A stretch of 10,022 nt of DNA from contig CACXEL010000379.1 of NCBI GenBank assembly GCA_902766655.1, forward strand, positions 1 through 10,022, read 5' to 3'. The notes under the pieces are model-generated. The model had not been told where the DNA came from and searched no databases. It saw nothing but the letters and a program-made list of their open reading frames with translations. The position numbers were made by a program, and so were the translations under genes. This document shows positions 1 through 6,584 of the stretch, piece by piece. Every line of letters begins with the position of its first letter. Positions within the stretch are counted from its first letter, which is position 1. Origin of the DNA: an uncultured Lachnospiraceae bacterium. Lineage in GTDB: Bacteria > Bacillota > Clostridia > Lachnospirales > Lachnospiraceae.

Positions 1-263
1 ATGACGTCGCCTACATAGCCGCCCTCCGGGGAGGGATACAGGTTGTAGGGCACCGCCTCGTAGGGCTCGTCCGGCAGGCCCGGAGCGGGAGCTTCCTCTC
101 CGGCCGCCTCCGTTTCCTCAGCTGCCGCTGCTGCCTCCGGAGAAGCTTCCTCAGCGGAAGCCGTATCCGGAGCCTCGGCGGCAGGCGCCGGAGAAGCCGA
201 GCTGCCGCAGGCCGTGAAAAGGAGCGTTCCCGCAAGGAGCAAAGAGGTCATTATCTTGCGCAT
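1..263 (-). CDS. N-terminal part of a surface lipoprotein, possibly a glycoside hydrolase (runs off left edge)
   Basis: The first 87 residues of a minus-strand gene are present; the rest lies beyond position 1. The start at 261-263 is preceded by AAGGGG (273-278) with a 9-nt spacer. Residues 1-18 form a lipoprotein signal peptide ending in the lipobox FTAC, with Cys19 as the predicted lipidation site. Residues 20-62 are a low-complexity Ala/Glu/Pro linker of the kind that holds a domain off the membrane. The folded part begins around residue 65 and includes PYNLYP and GGYVGDV. From memory, this resembles the start of beta-propeller glycosidases of the GH43/GH32-like group in gut Firmicutes, but too little is present to be sure. 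It lies 62 bp downstream of the multi-module glycan-binding lipoprotein with no clear terminator between them, so co-transcription is likely. The lipoprotein call is secure; the hydrolase call is weak. Confidence 0.8.
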   Translation of the reverse strand, partial: MRKIMTSLLLAGTLLFTACGSSASPAPAAEAPDTASAEEASPEAAAAAEETEAAGEEAPAPGLPDEPYEAVPYNLYPSPEGGYVGDV

Positions 264-325
264 GTTTGCATTCCCCTTTCTTGATGAATGATCCTGCCAG
301 TCTCTCCTGATCGGACAGCAGATCG

Positions 326-3300
326 TCAGAAGGTATAGACGGTATCCGAAATCAGATTGATATTGCCCGCTTCCTCGACCTTCACGTCCTCAACGATGAT
401 GTTGTTGGGTGTCGCGCAGTTGCCCAGAGAGAGCTGGATCACGAGCGGGATATCCTTCTTCAGATACGTCGTATACTCCACGATCAGGCCGGCCGGTCTG
501 GAAAGGAGGCCAAAGATGCCGCCGAGGCCCTTCTCCACGTCGAGATCGTTGTAGCAGACCTCGAAGGGGGCCGGGATGATGGACTTGACCTTCATGGAGA
601 CGCGGTACTTGCCGTCTGCCTTGAGGGTGGCGCCTGTGTGGATGAAGAGCTTGTTCTTCCACGCCTCACGGCCTTCCACGGGCGTCTCCACGAGACGGAC
701 CGTATCCTTGTCGGGGGTCTTCACCAGCTCCGCCTGGTAGCCTTCCTGGAGCGTGAGCACGGAGACATCCCTGATATCCGGGATCGTCCTGTTCTCGAAG
801 GTGACGGCTTCCACCGTGAAGCCGCTGATGGTGTAGGTATTTCCGTCTGTGCCGTTGGTCTTGCCGAAGCGCAGCTGCATGGTGAGCTCACCCTTGCTGT
901 CGCCGGGCATGATGGTGTAGTCGAAGGTATTCATGCCGGCGGACAGGGTCCGCTCATAAAGGGCGCCGTAGGCCAGCTCCTCCGAGCCATCGTAGAACAC
1001 TTCAAAGAGCCCCTGGGACTTGGCTGCGTAGACGTTGAACTTGATGCGGTAGCCCTGGCCGGACCTGGGCGTGATGCCGGTCCGGACAATGACCTTGGCG
1101 TTCCAGGCGTTGCGGTCGGTGGCCGGCGCCTGGCTGATCCGGAAGGTGGCGGAAGAGTCACTCTGTGTGAGGGAGGTAATGTAACCCGCATCAGCCCCCC
1201 TGCTGATGAATCCGACGCTGTCAGCGCGGAAGTTCGGAATGACGTTCTTCGCGGAAGCGTAGATGATTTCCTCCACCTTGATGTTGCTGATGGTGAAGCT
1301 GTTCTTGCCGGAAGCATTGCCGAGGCTGAACTGGAGGGTGAGCACGGAATCATTTTCGGGCGTAATGTTGTAGGTGATGGTCTTCCTGCCGCCGGAGGCC
1401 TGGAGGCCGTAGAGGGCGCCGAGCTCCTTCTCGTGCTCCAGATTGTTGTAGCAGATCTCATAGTCGATCGGGCTGGAGGTCTTCACGTCGACGCTGACAC
1501 GGTAGGTCTTGCCGGCCTTGACCGGTGCGCCGGTCTCCGCGAAGAGCTTGACCTTCCAGGCTTCCCTGCCGCTGGCGGGGACCTTGTTGATCGCGGCGGT
1601 CGCGGAGGACTTGTTGTTGGACAGCTTCACGGAATAATCCTCGTGGGCCCAGCAGGTGATGGGGGTGACCGAGGTTATGGGAGATCCGTCCTTCCTGGTG
1701 ATTTCCTCGACCTTGACGCCGCTGACCGTCACCTTGTTGGGTGCGCCGGTCATACCGATCATGAGCTGGAGCGTCAGCTCTGCGTCGGCGGAGGGGCTGA
1801 CCACATTTTGGACCGTCTTTGTGCCCTTGGCCTTGAGGTTGTAATACTCGCCGACCGCCTTCTCCTCCGCTCCGTTGTTGTAGAAGAGGTTGTAGTCGAA
1901 GGCCTTGTCCGCCTTGAGCTTGTAGGTGATGCGATAGGACCTGCCCGCCTTGAGCTTCGCGCCGGTCTCCACGAAGAGCTTGGTCTTCCAGTCCGCCCGG
2001 TCGTCGGGAACGGCGGTGATCTTCAGAGTCGCGTTGGATTTGGTGTTGGAGAGCTCTGTCGCATAGCCCGCATCCGTCCAGACGTGGACGGGAGCCCATG
2101 CCACAAGTTCATCCTCCATGAGGTTGTCGCCCACAGTCTCGTCCATCTCCTCGACGTCGATGTTGCTGACCGTCACGGTCGTGCCCGTGGCGGCGTTGCC
2201 GAGGGAGAACTGGAGGATGAGGGTGGCGTCCTCTTCCGGTGTCACGTCGAAGACGACTGTCTCGCCGGCGGAGGAGGCGGTGAGGCCATATTTGGCGCCG
2301 ACGCCCTTCTCCACCTCCGCATTGTTGTAGCAGATCTCGTAGGGGACTTCATTGTCTGCCGCCACGTCCGCGCTGATGCGGTAGGACTTGCCGGCTGTCA
2401 GGGTGACACCGGTCTCCGCGAAGAGCTTGGTCTTCCAGGCCTCAGCCGAGCCGTCCGGCACGGCGTCGAAGCGCACGGAGGCGGAGCTGCCGTCGCCCCG
2501 GAGCACAGCGGTGTAGTCCTCGTGGGCCCACATGTTGAAGGAGTTCGGCGTGACCGTCTCGATGATCTGCGGCTCGTCGCTGGCCTCCTCCCATTTTTCA
2601 AGGGTCACGCTGTTCACGGTAAAGGTCGTATCCGCCGGGCTGAGGCCGAGCATGAACTGAAGGACGAGGTTGTTGGTCTCCGCGTCAGCGGCCACCTCGA
2701 ATTCCTTCTCAAAGGTCTTGGTCTCCTCGGCGTCAATGCTCAGGCCGTACATACCCTCATAGCCCTTTTCCACATCCCCGTTGTTGAGGCAGATCTCGAA
2801 GTTCACGCCCTTGCTGGAGGTGGCCTCCGTCGTGAGCTTGTACTTGGCGCCGGCTTCCAGGTTCGTGTGGGTATCCACGAACAGCTTGGACATCCAGACA
2901 CCGGTATCGGCCGTGGGGACAGTGCTCACGGTCAGGGAATTCCCGCTGATGCTCTGGTCATAGCCGTCGTCATGGCCTTCCGCCAGGGAGGGGCCGGAAA
3001 TGTCAACATTTTCATAGGTGGCAGGGATCGTCTCCGTTCCCTCAAAGGCCTCTTCCCACTTTTCCAGCTTCACGCTGTTCACTTTGAAGACGTTGTCCGC
3101 CTGGCTGAGACCCAGCTGGAACTGGAGCACGAGCTTGTCCGTGCCCGCGGTGAATACGCTGCTATAGGTGTCCGAACCCGAATCGCCGAGGTTCAGGCCG
3201 TAGAGGGCCCCGTAGCCTTTTTCTTCTCCACCCTTGTTGAGGCAGACCTCATAGGAAATGGCCTTTTCCGAGGAGACGCTGATGGTGACCTTGTATTTGG

Positions 3301-6169
3301 CGCCTTCCTCCAGTTCGGTGTTGGTATCCACGTACAGCTTCGACTTCCAGACGCCGGCATCGGAATCCGGAACGGCGTCGATGTTCAGCGTCATGCCCGA
3401 GAGGGACTGCTCGTATCCGTCGTCATGGCCTTCCCATGCAGACAGATCGGTCGACACGCCCACATACTGAGCAGGTCTGGATACCTCCTCCTCATGCTCC
3501 GGAATGTATTTCTCCACCTTCACGCTGTTGACCGTGATGGTGTTCGGGGCAGGGGTCTTGCCGACCATGAGCTGCAGCACCAGATTGTTGGTGGTGGCAT
3601 CCTCGGCCACCGTGAATTCCTGGGTGAAGGTCGAGGCCGAACCGGCTCCGATGGTCTGGCCGTAGAGGGCGCCGTAGCCCTTCTCCTCGGATCCGTTGTT
3701 GTAGCAGATCTCGAAATCAAAGCCTTTTTCGGAGGTGAGCGTCGCGGTCACTCTGTATTTGAACCCTGCCTCCAGGGCTGTGCCGGTGTCCGCGAATATC
3801 TTGGAGCACCAGACGCCGGGATCCACCGTCGGGACGTTGTGGATGGAGAGAGTCATACCGTTCAGGGACTGGTCATAGCCGTCGTCATGGGCCTCTCCGG
3901 TGGACAGAGCGGGCAGCTCCACCTGCCTGTAGCCGCTCTCACCGGGCTCCACTGTCGTGGTGGTGACGGTGGGATAGGCGAAGGAATCCGGAAGGATCGA
4001 GGAGCCCGTACCGGTGACGGTGCCGATCTTCAGGTTGCTGACGGTGATGGTATTGCCGGAGGTGTCTTCGGTCTTGCCGAGCTGGAAGCGGAGGATGATC
4101 GGTCCGTCGCTCTCCTCCGGTGTGAAGCTGTAGCTGACGGTCTGGGTCTCGCCGGCGGTGAGGCTCCGGTCGTAGAGGGCGCCGTAGCTGTTCTCATTTG
4201 CGCCGTCGAAGCAGACCTCGTAGCCGGGCTGATCCTTGTCCGCGGTGATGTCGAAGCTGACGTTATACTTGTCGCCAGCCTTCGGGGTGACGCCGGTGTT
4301 GATGAGGAGCTTGGAGTTCCAGACGTCGCGGCCTTCCTCGGGCGCTTCCGAGATGGTCAGCGTCGCACTGTCGCCCTCGGAGGAGACGCTCTGGGTAAAG
4401 CCGTCGGCATGCTGCTCGTACACATTTGTGCCGGCGCGGTAGGAGAAGGTGTCGGGGAGCACGTTGACGTACTTCACCTTGGTATCCGGTTCCTTGCCCG
4501 TATTGTAGGAGAAGCTGGCCGGGAGAACATTTTTGTACTTGAGGTCCACGGATTCCACGCGGAGGTTCTTCAGCGTGACGGTATTGCCGGAGGCGGTGTC
4601 CGTCTTGCCGAGCTGCATCCTGATCGTCAGCGGGCCGTGGCTGGCATCCGGGGTGATGAGGTATTCGACGTGGTCGGTCCCGCCGGCCGTGAGCTTGCGG
4701 CCGTAGAGGGCGCCGTAGGCATTTTCGGTATCGCCGTCGAAGCAGACTTCGTAGTCGGCCTGGTCGCGGGCGGAGGCGAGGTCAAATAAGACCCGGTAGC
4801 TCTTGCCGGCTGTCAGCGTCACGCCGGTGGCGGCATAGAGCTTGGCCTTCCACACGCCGCGGTCGTCCGCATTGGCCGGAGCCTGGGTGATCCTCATCGT
4901 GGCGGTCGTGGCGCTCTCCTCGAGGCTGACAACGTAGCCGTCGTCATGACCCTCATACACCGTGTCGATGCTGCTGTAGGAGAAGCCCGGCATACCGATG
5001 GGCGTATAGGCGACCGGTACCAGCTCATCGTGGGATGCGCCGGTATCGACGGACCCATCCAGCGCGAAGCCTTCGGGCAGGACGCTGACATAGTGATCGA
5101 TGATCTTGTCCACGCGGACGTTGCCGAGGATGATCTGGGCGCCGTCCCGGACTTCGCCGAGCTGGAACTGGAGAATGAGCTCATCGCCCTCGCCGGTGCC
5201 TGTGAAGACCGCCTCACAGACAGTCACCTTGTCGGCGACAATGTTCTGGCCGTAGAGGGCGCCGTAACCCTTCTCCTCGTCACCGTTGTTGAAGAGGACC
5301 TCGAAGGGCATGTCCCGATCGCACATCACGTCGGCGGTGATGCGGTAGCGAACGCCCGCTTCCGGATAGAGACCGGTCCTGACGTAGAGCCTGGACTTCC
5401 AGACGCCGCCATCCAGGGGGGCAGAAATATAGTTGAGGTTGATCACGCCGCCCTGGCGGACGGGAATGTGGACATAGCCCTGATCATGCTTCTCGTAGAC
5501 CTTGGATTCCTTCTCAAAGTTGATCGGAGCGGGCAGGGCGTTCTCATACTCGAGCTCGTCCTCGTACTCCTTGACCTCGACCTCCGTGAAGTCGATGGTG
5601 AAGGGCTCAAGCATGCCGAGCTGGAGATCCAGGTAGCCCGATCCGCTGGAAGCGATATAGATACCTGTGAGGGAGTTCTCACCCTTCACGATGGGGAATT
5701 CCTGGAAATCGCCGAACTTGACCGTGCCGGCCACATCCGAGATAAATTTGTAGGTCACGAAATAATCCCGCCCCGCAACGGTGGGATAATTGCATTCCAG
5801 CTTGACATGCCAGGCCTCGCCATCGGTCTGGTCGGCAATAAAGCGATAGACGCCGTCGACCGCCTGGCCGCTGCCAGACACCGCATCGCCTTCGAACTTG
5901 GCGCGGAACATGGTGGTCTGGACGCTGACCGGCGTCACCTCGCCCCCACTCGCCCTGGGCGGATAGGCTTCCGGCGGGAAATCCCGGAATTCCGGCATTT
6001 CAAACTCCGGTAAGTTGTCCCATGCGGACGTATCTTCGTCCTCGGAAGACTCCACCGTCGTCTCCGCGTCCGCCGCCGGCGCCTCTCCCTGCGGAACAGC
6101 GGAATCGCAGCTTGAGAGCAGCAGCGTGAACAAAAGAACGACTGCCGTCAGGAACTTTGCGCGTTTCAT
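326..6169 (-). CDS. Giant lipoprotein of twelve tandem carbohydrate-binding-like modules
   Basis: This is a 1947-residue protein. The ATG at 6167-6169 follows a strong AAGGAGGG (6176-6183) with a 6-nt spacer. Residues 1-20 are a lipoprotein signal peptide with lipobox LSSC and lipidated Cys21. Residues 22-80 are an acidic, Pro-rich linker. The rest is twelve repeats of about 120-140 residues. Their shared pattern is: a W-x-x-K-L strand, then T-G..L-x-A-G-x-x-Y-R, then (Y/F)E-(V/I)-C-(Y/F)-(N/D)-(N/G), then E-x-x-YGALYG, then L-x-L-Q-(F/L)-x-LG, and a final strand ending V-x-V-E. This layout is like CBM4/9 (CenC) jelly-roll modules. No catalytic domain, LPxTG motif, SLH domain or transmembrane segment is visible after the signal, so the lipid is the only apparent anchor. 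The inferred role is capture of a polysaccharide or oligosaccharide at the cell surface for the downstream lipoprotein enzyme. The divergent LacI-type gene is the likely regulator. The ligand cannot be told from the sequence, and an adhesive role is the main alternative. Confidence 0.9.
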   Translation of the reverse strand: MKRAKFLTAVVLLFTLLLSSCDSAVPQGEAPAADAETTVESSEDEDTSAWDNLPEFEMPEFRDFPPEAYPPRASGGEVTPVSVQTTMFRAKFEGDAVSGSGQAVDGVYRFIADQTDGEAWHVKLECNYPTVAGRDYFVTYKFISDVAGTVKFGDFQEFPIVKGENSLTGIYIASSGSGYLDLQLGMLEPFTIDFTEVEVKEYEDELEYENALPAPINFEKESKVYEKHDQGYVHIPVRQGGVINLNYISAPLDGGVWKSRLYVRTGLYPEAGVRYRITADVMCDRDMPFEVLFNNGDEEKGYGALYGQNIVADKVTVCEAVFTGTGEGDELILQFQLGEVRDGAQIILGNVRVDKIIDHYVSVLPEGFALDGSVDTGASHDELVPVAYTPIGMPGFSYSSIDTVYEGHDDGYVVSLEESATTATMRITQAPANADDRGVWKAKLYAATGVTLTAGKSYRVLFDLASARDQADYEVCFDGDTENAYGALYGRKLTAGGTDHVEYLITPDASHGPLTIRMQLGKTDTASGNTVTLKNLRVESVDLKYKNVLPASFSYNTGKEPDTKVKYVNVLPDTFSYRAGTNVYEQHADGFTQSVSSEGDSATLTISEAPEEGRDVWNSKLLINTGVTPKAGDKYNVSFDITADKDQPGYEVCFDGANENSYGALYDRSLTAGETQTVSYSFTPEESDGPIILRFQLGKTEDTSGNTITVSNLKIGTVTGTGSSILPDSFAYPTVTTTTVEPGESGYRQVELPALSTGEAHDDGYDQSLNGMTLSIHNVPTVDPGVWCSKIFADTGTALEAGFKYRVTATLTSEKGFDFEICYNNGSEEKGYGALYGQTIGAGSASTFTQEFTVAEDATTNNLVLQLMVGKTPAPNTITVNSVKVEKYIPEHEEEVSRPAQYVGVSTDLSAWEGHDDGYEQSLSGMTLNIDAVPDSDAGVWKSKLYVDTNTELEEGAKYKVTISVSSEKAISYEVCLNKGGEEKGYGALYGLNLGDSGSDTYSSVFTAGTDKLVLQFQLGLSQADNVFKVNSVKLEKWEEAFEGTETIPATYENVDISGPSLAEGHDDGYDQSISGNSLTVSTVPTADTGVWMSKLFVDTHTNLEAGAKYKLTTEATSSKGVNFEICLNNGDVEKGYEGMYGLSIDAEETKTFEKEFEVAADAETNNLVLQFMLGLSPADTTFTVNSVTLEKWEEASDEPQIIETVTPNSFNMWAHEDYTAVLRGDGSSASVRFDAVPDGSAEAWKTKLFAETGVTLTAGKSYRISADVAADNEVPYEICYNNAEVEKGVGAKYGLTASSAGETVVFDVTPEEDATLILQFSLGNAATGTTVTVSNIDVEEMDETVGDNLMEDELVAWAPVHVWTDAGYATELSNTKSNATLKITAVPDDRADWKTKLFVETGAKLKAGRSYRITYKLKADKAFDYNLFYNNGAEEKAVGEYYNLKAKGTKTVQNVVSPSADAELTLQLMIGMTGAPNKVTVSGVKVEEITRKDGSPITSVTPITCWAHEDYSVKLSNNKSSATAAINKVPASGREAWKVKLFAETGAPVKAGKTYRVSVDVKTSSPIDYEICYNNLEHEKELGALYGLQASGGRKTITYNITPENDSVLTLQFSLGNASGKNSFTISNIKVEEIIYASAKNVIPNFRADSVGFISRGADAGYITSLTQSDSSATFRISQAPATDRNAWNAKVIVRTGITPRSGQGYRIKFNVYAAKSQGLFEVFYDGSEELAYGALYERTLSAGMNTFDYTIMPGDSKGELTMQLRFGKTNGTDGNTYTISGFTVEAVTFENRTIPDIRDVSVLTLQEGYQAELVKTPDKDTVRLVETPVEGREAWKNKLFIHTGATLKADGKYRVSMKVKSIIPAPFEVCYNDLDVEKGLGGIFGLLSRPAGLIVEYTTYLKKDIPLVIQLSLGNCATPNNIIVEDVKVEEAGNINLISDTVYTF
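371..5923 (-). repeat. Twelve tandem CBM-like module repeats within the giant lipoprotein
   Basis: Approximate module spans as residues (DNA): 1, 83-202 (5923-5564); 2, 224-357 (5500-5099); 3, 404-542 (4960-4544); 4, 583-718 (4423-4016); 5, 759-888 (3895-3506); 6, 912-1038 (3436-3056); 7, 1063-1194 (2983-2588); 8, 1212-1342 (2536-2144); 9, 1361-1490 (2089-1700); 10, 1506-1635 (1654-1265); 11, 1653-1790 (1213-800); 12, 1802-1933 (766-371). Module 1 is the most divergent: it keeps W-H-V-K-L and the LQLG strand but lacks the YGALYG segment. Modules 5-7 share an entry motif of the type (A/G)HDDGY(D/E)QS. Modules 8 and 10 share WAHEDY. Modules 3, 4 and 11 share an FDG/YDG variant and a G-N-T near the end. 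Boundaries were set by eye and may be off by about 10 residues. Confidence 0.85.
4430..4540 (-). repeat. Duplicated inter-module linker between modules 3 and 4
   Basis: The linker between modules 3 and 4 carries two copies of one short unit: KYKNVLPASFSYNTG (residues 544-558) and KYVNVLPDTFSYRAG (566-580). They are 22 residues (66 bp) apart and are also clearly related at the DNA level. Elsewhere a related segment appears once before a module, such as VSVLPEGFAL at 361-370. Two linkers in a row with no module between them fit either loss of a module by recombination or a small tandem duplication. Confidence 0.75.
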
Positions 6170-6220
6170 AAGATACCCTCCTTCATCAACTGAACCCCCC
6201 TGCGGCGCCAGGCGGATCGA

Positions 6221-6250
6221 CCTGACGGAGGCTTGCCTCCCTCTGTCAGG
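6221..6250 (-). promoter_or_regulatory. Stable hairpin in the 5' leader of the glycan-binding lipoprotein mRNA
   Basis: The arms CCTGAC (6221-6226) and GTCAGG (6245-6250) enclose a second stem, GGAGGC (6227-6232) with GCCTCC (6235-6240). The two stems stack apart from a 4-nt bulge (6241-6244). The hairpin lies inside the predicted leader of about 200 nt, some 50 nt upstream of the start codon. No T-run follows it in the minus direction, so it is not a classic intrinsic terminator. It also does not cover the ribosome binding site at 6176-6183. It could stabilise the 5' end, be part of a larger regulatory fold, or be a remnant of a small repeat. I did not recognise a known riboswitch class. Confidence 0.55.
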
Positions 6251-6350
6251 TCCGGTGGCTCCGACCGCATCGCCTGCCCTTTCAGCTTCGGTGAGACCGG
6301 CCGCCGGAATAAAAAAGATTGCCCTGCGCCTGAATACTAAATGCGCAAAA

Positions 6351-6382
6351 TGTAAACATAGTTACACTTATACATTTACACT
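6351..6382. promoter_or_regulatory. Candidate LacI-type operator cluster over the lipoprotein gene's transcription start
   Basis: TGTAAA (6351-6356) and TTTACA (6375-6380) are inverted copies of one hexamer. TGTAA-N6-TTACA (6351-6366) is an imperfect 16-bp dyad, and TTACACT occurs twice as a direct repeat (6362-6368 and 6376-6382). The cluster sits directly downstream of the predicted -10 box and covers the predicted start site near 6377. That is a usual place for a repressor to block transcription. The same hexamer recurs near the regulator's own promoter. Assignment to the adjacent LacI-family protein is inference. Confidence 0.5.
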
Positions 6383-6383
6383 A

Positions 6384-6412
6384 AATATACGACTCGACGG
6401 ATTTCATGTCAA
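6384..6412 (-). promoter_or_regulatory. Near-consensus sigma-A promoter for the glycan-binding lipoprotein gene
   Basis: Read on the minus strand, a perfect TTGACA (6412-6407) is followed after 17 nt by TATATT (6389-6384). Transcription would start near 6377, giving a leader of about 207 nt before the ATG at 6169. A promoter this close to consensus would need repression when the substrate is absent, which fits the half-site cluster just downstream and the divergent LacI-type gene. Confidence 0.7.
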
Positions 6413-6500
6413 CGAAGGATGCTTTTCGGCATACTTTTTACAAATTTTTAATGATTTCGTCTATCTTACCTTACATTTTTTATCGTAGTTCTGCAGCCTG

Positions 6501-6515
6501 TTTACATTTTGTAAA
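6501..6515. promoter_or_regulatory. Perfect palindrome TTTACA-TTT-TGTAAA, candidate operator for the LacI-type gene
   Basis: The two 6-bp arms are exact inverted copies around a 3-bp centre. The palindrome ends two bases before the predicted -35 box of the regulator's promoter. It uses the same hexamer as the cluster at 6351-6380, and one further single copy lies at 6437-6442. The likely use is autoregulation, possibly with looping to the other cluster. An odd-length spacer and an AT-rich centre are not typical of LacI-family sites with a central CG, so a different regulator is possible. Confidence 0.5.
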
Positions 6516-6517
6516 TA

Positions 6518-6546
6518 TTGCTTTTCCGCACCCTTCATGCTATGAT
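6518..6546 (+). promoter_or_regulatory. Predicted extended -10 promoter for the LacI-type regulator
   Basis: TTGCTT (6518-6523) is a weak -35 box. After exactly 17 nt comes TATGAT (6541-6546), with the extended -10 element TG at 6538-6539. Transcription would start near 6553, about 32 nt before the ATG at 6585. The weak -35 with a strong extended -10 suggests modest expression, usual for a regulator. Confidence 0.6.
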
Positions 6547-6584
6547 GCTTTTAAAAGAATGCGGACAACGGAGAATAGTAAACT

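Larger units (their letters stand above)
6170..6584. other. Divergent intergenic control region (415 bp)
   Basis: This is the space between the start of the minus-strand glycan-binding lipoprotein gene and the start of the plus-strand LacI-type regulator. The half nearest the lipoprotein gene (6170-6310) is GC-rich and corresponds to a structured leader. The half nearest the regulator (about 6310-6560) is strikingly AT-rich and carries both promoters and the candidate operator half-sites. Reading frames crossing it show no ribosome binding site or recognisable protein, so no gene is called here. Confidence 0.8.

Noticed and set aside
264..325. A possible terminator between the two left-hand lipoprotein genes
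   Set aside because: Only a weak imperfect pairing (CTGATC/GATC-type) is seen with no T-run in the minus direction, so read-through is more likely.
638..4789. A 1383-codon open frame on the plus strand, opposite the giant lipoprotein gene
   Set aside because: It is antisense to a gene with a clear signal peptide and repeated domains. Its translation is a repetitive Gly/Val/Asp/Leu-rich string mirroring the repeats below it, with no recognisable domain. High GC and repeated codons explain the absence of stops.
371..5923. The DNA repeats as a CRISPR array or satellite
   Set aside because: The repeats are protein-coding modules of about 390-600 bp pitch with diverged sequence in one continuous frame, not short identical repeats with spacers.
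4946..6013. A 355-codon plus-strand open frame opposite the first modules of the lipoprotein
   Set aside because: Same kind of antisense shadow: no signal, no domain, and composition dictated by the opposite gene.
6207..6219. A 13-base identity GCCAGGCGGATCG with 7137-7149 in the LacI-type gene
   Set aside because: Short, GC-rich and unpaired with any further similarity on either side; most likely chance.
6015..6488. A 157-codon plus-strand frame running from the lipoprotein start into the control region
   Set aside because: It overlaps the signal-peptide end of a real gene, crosses both operator clusters, has no ribosome binding site and shows no recognisable protein.
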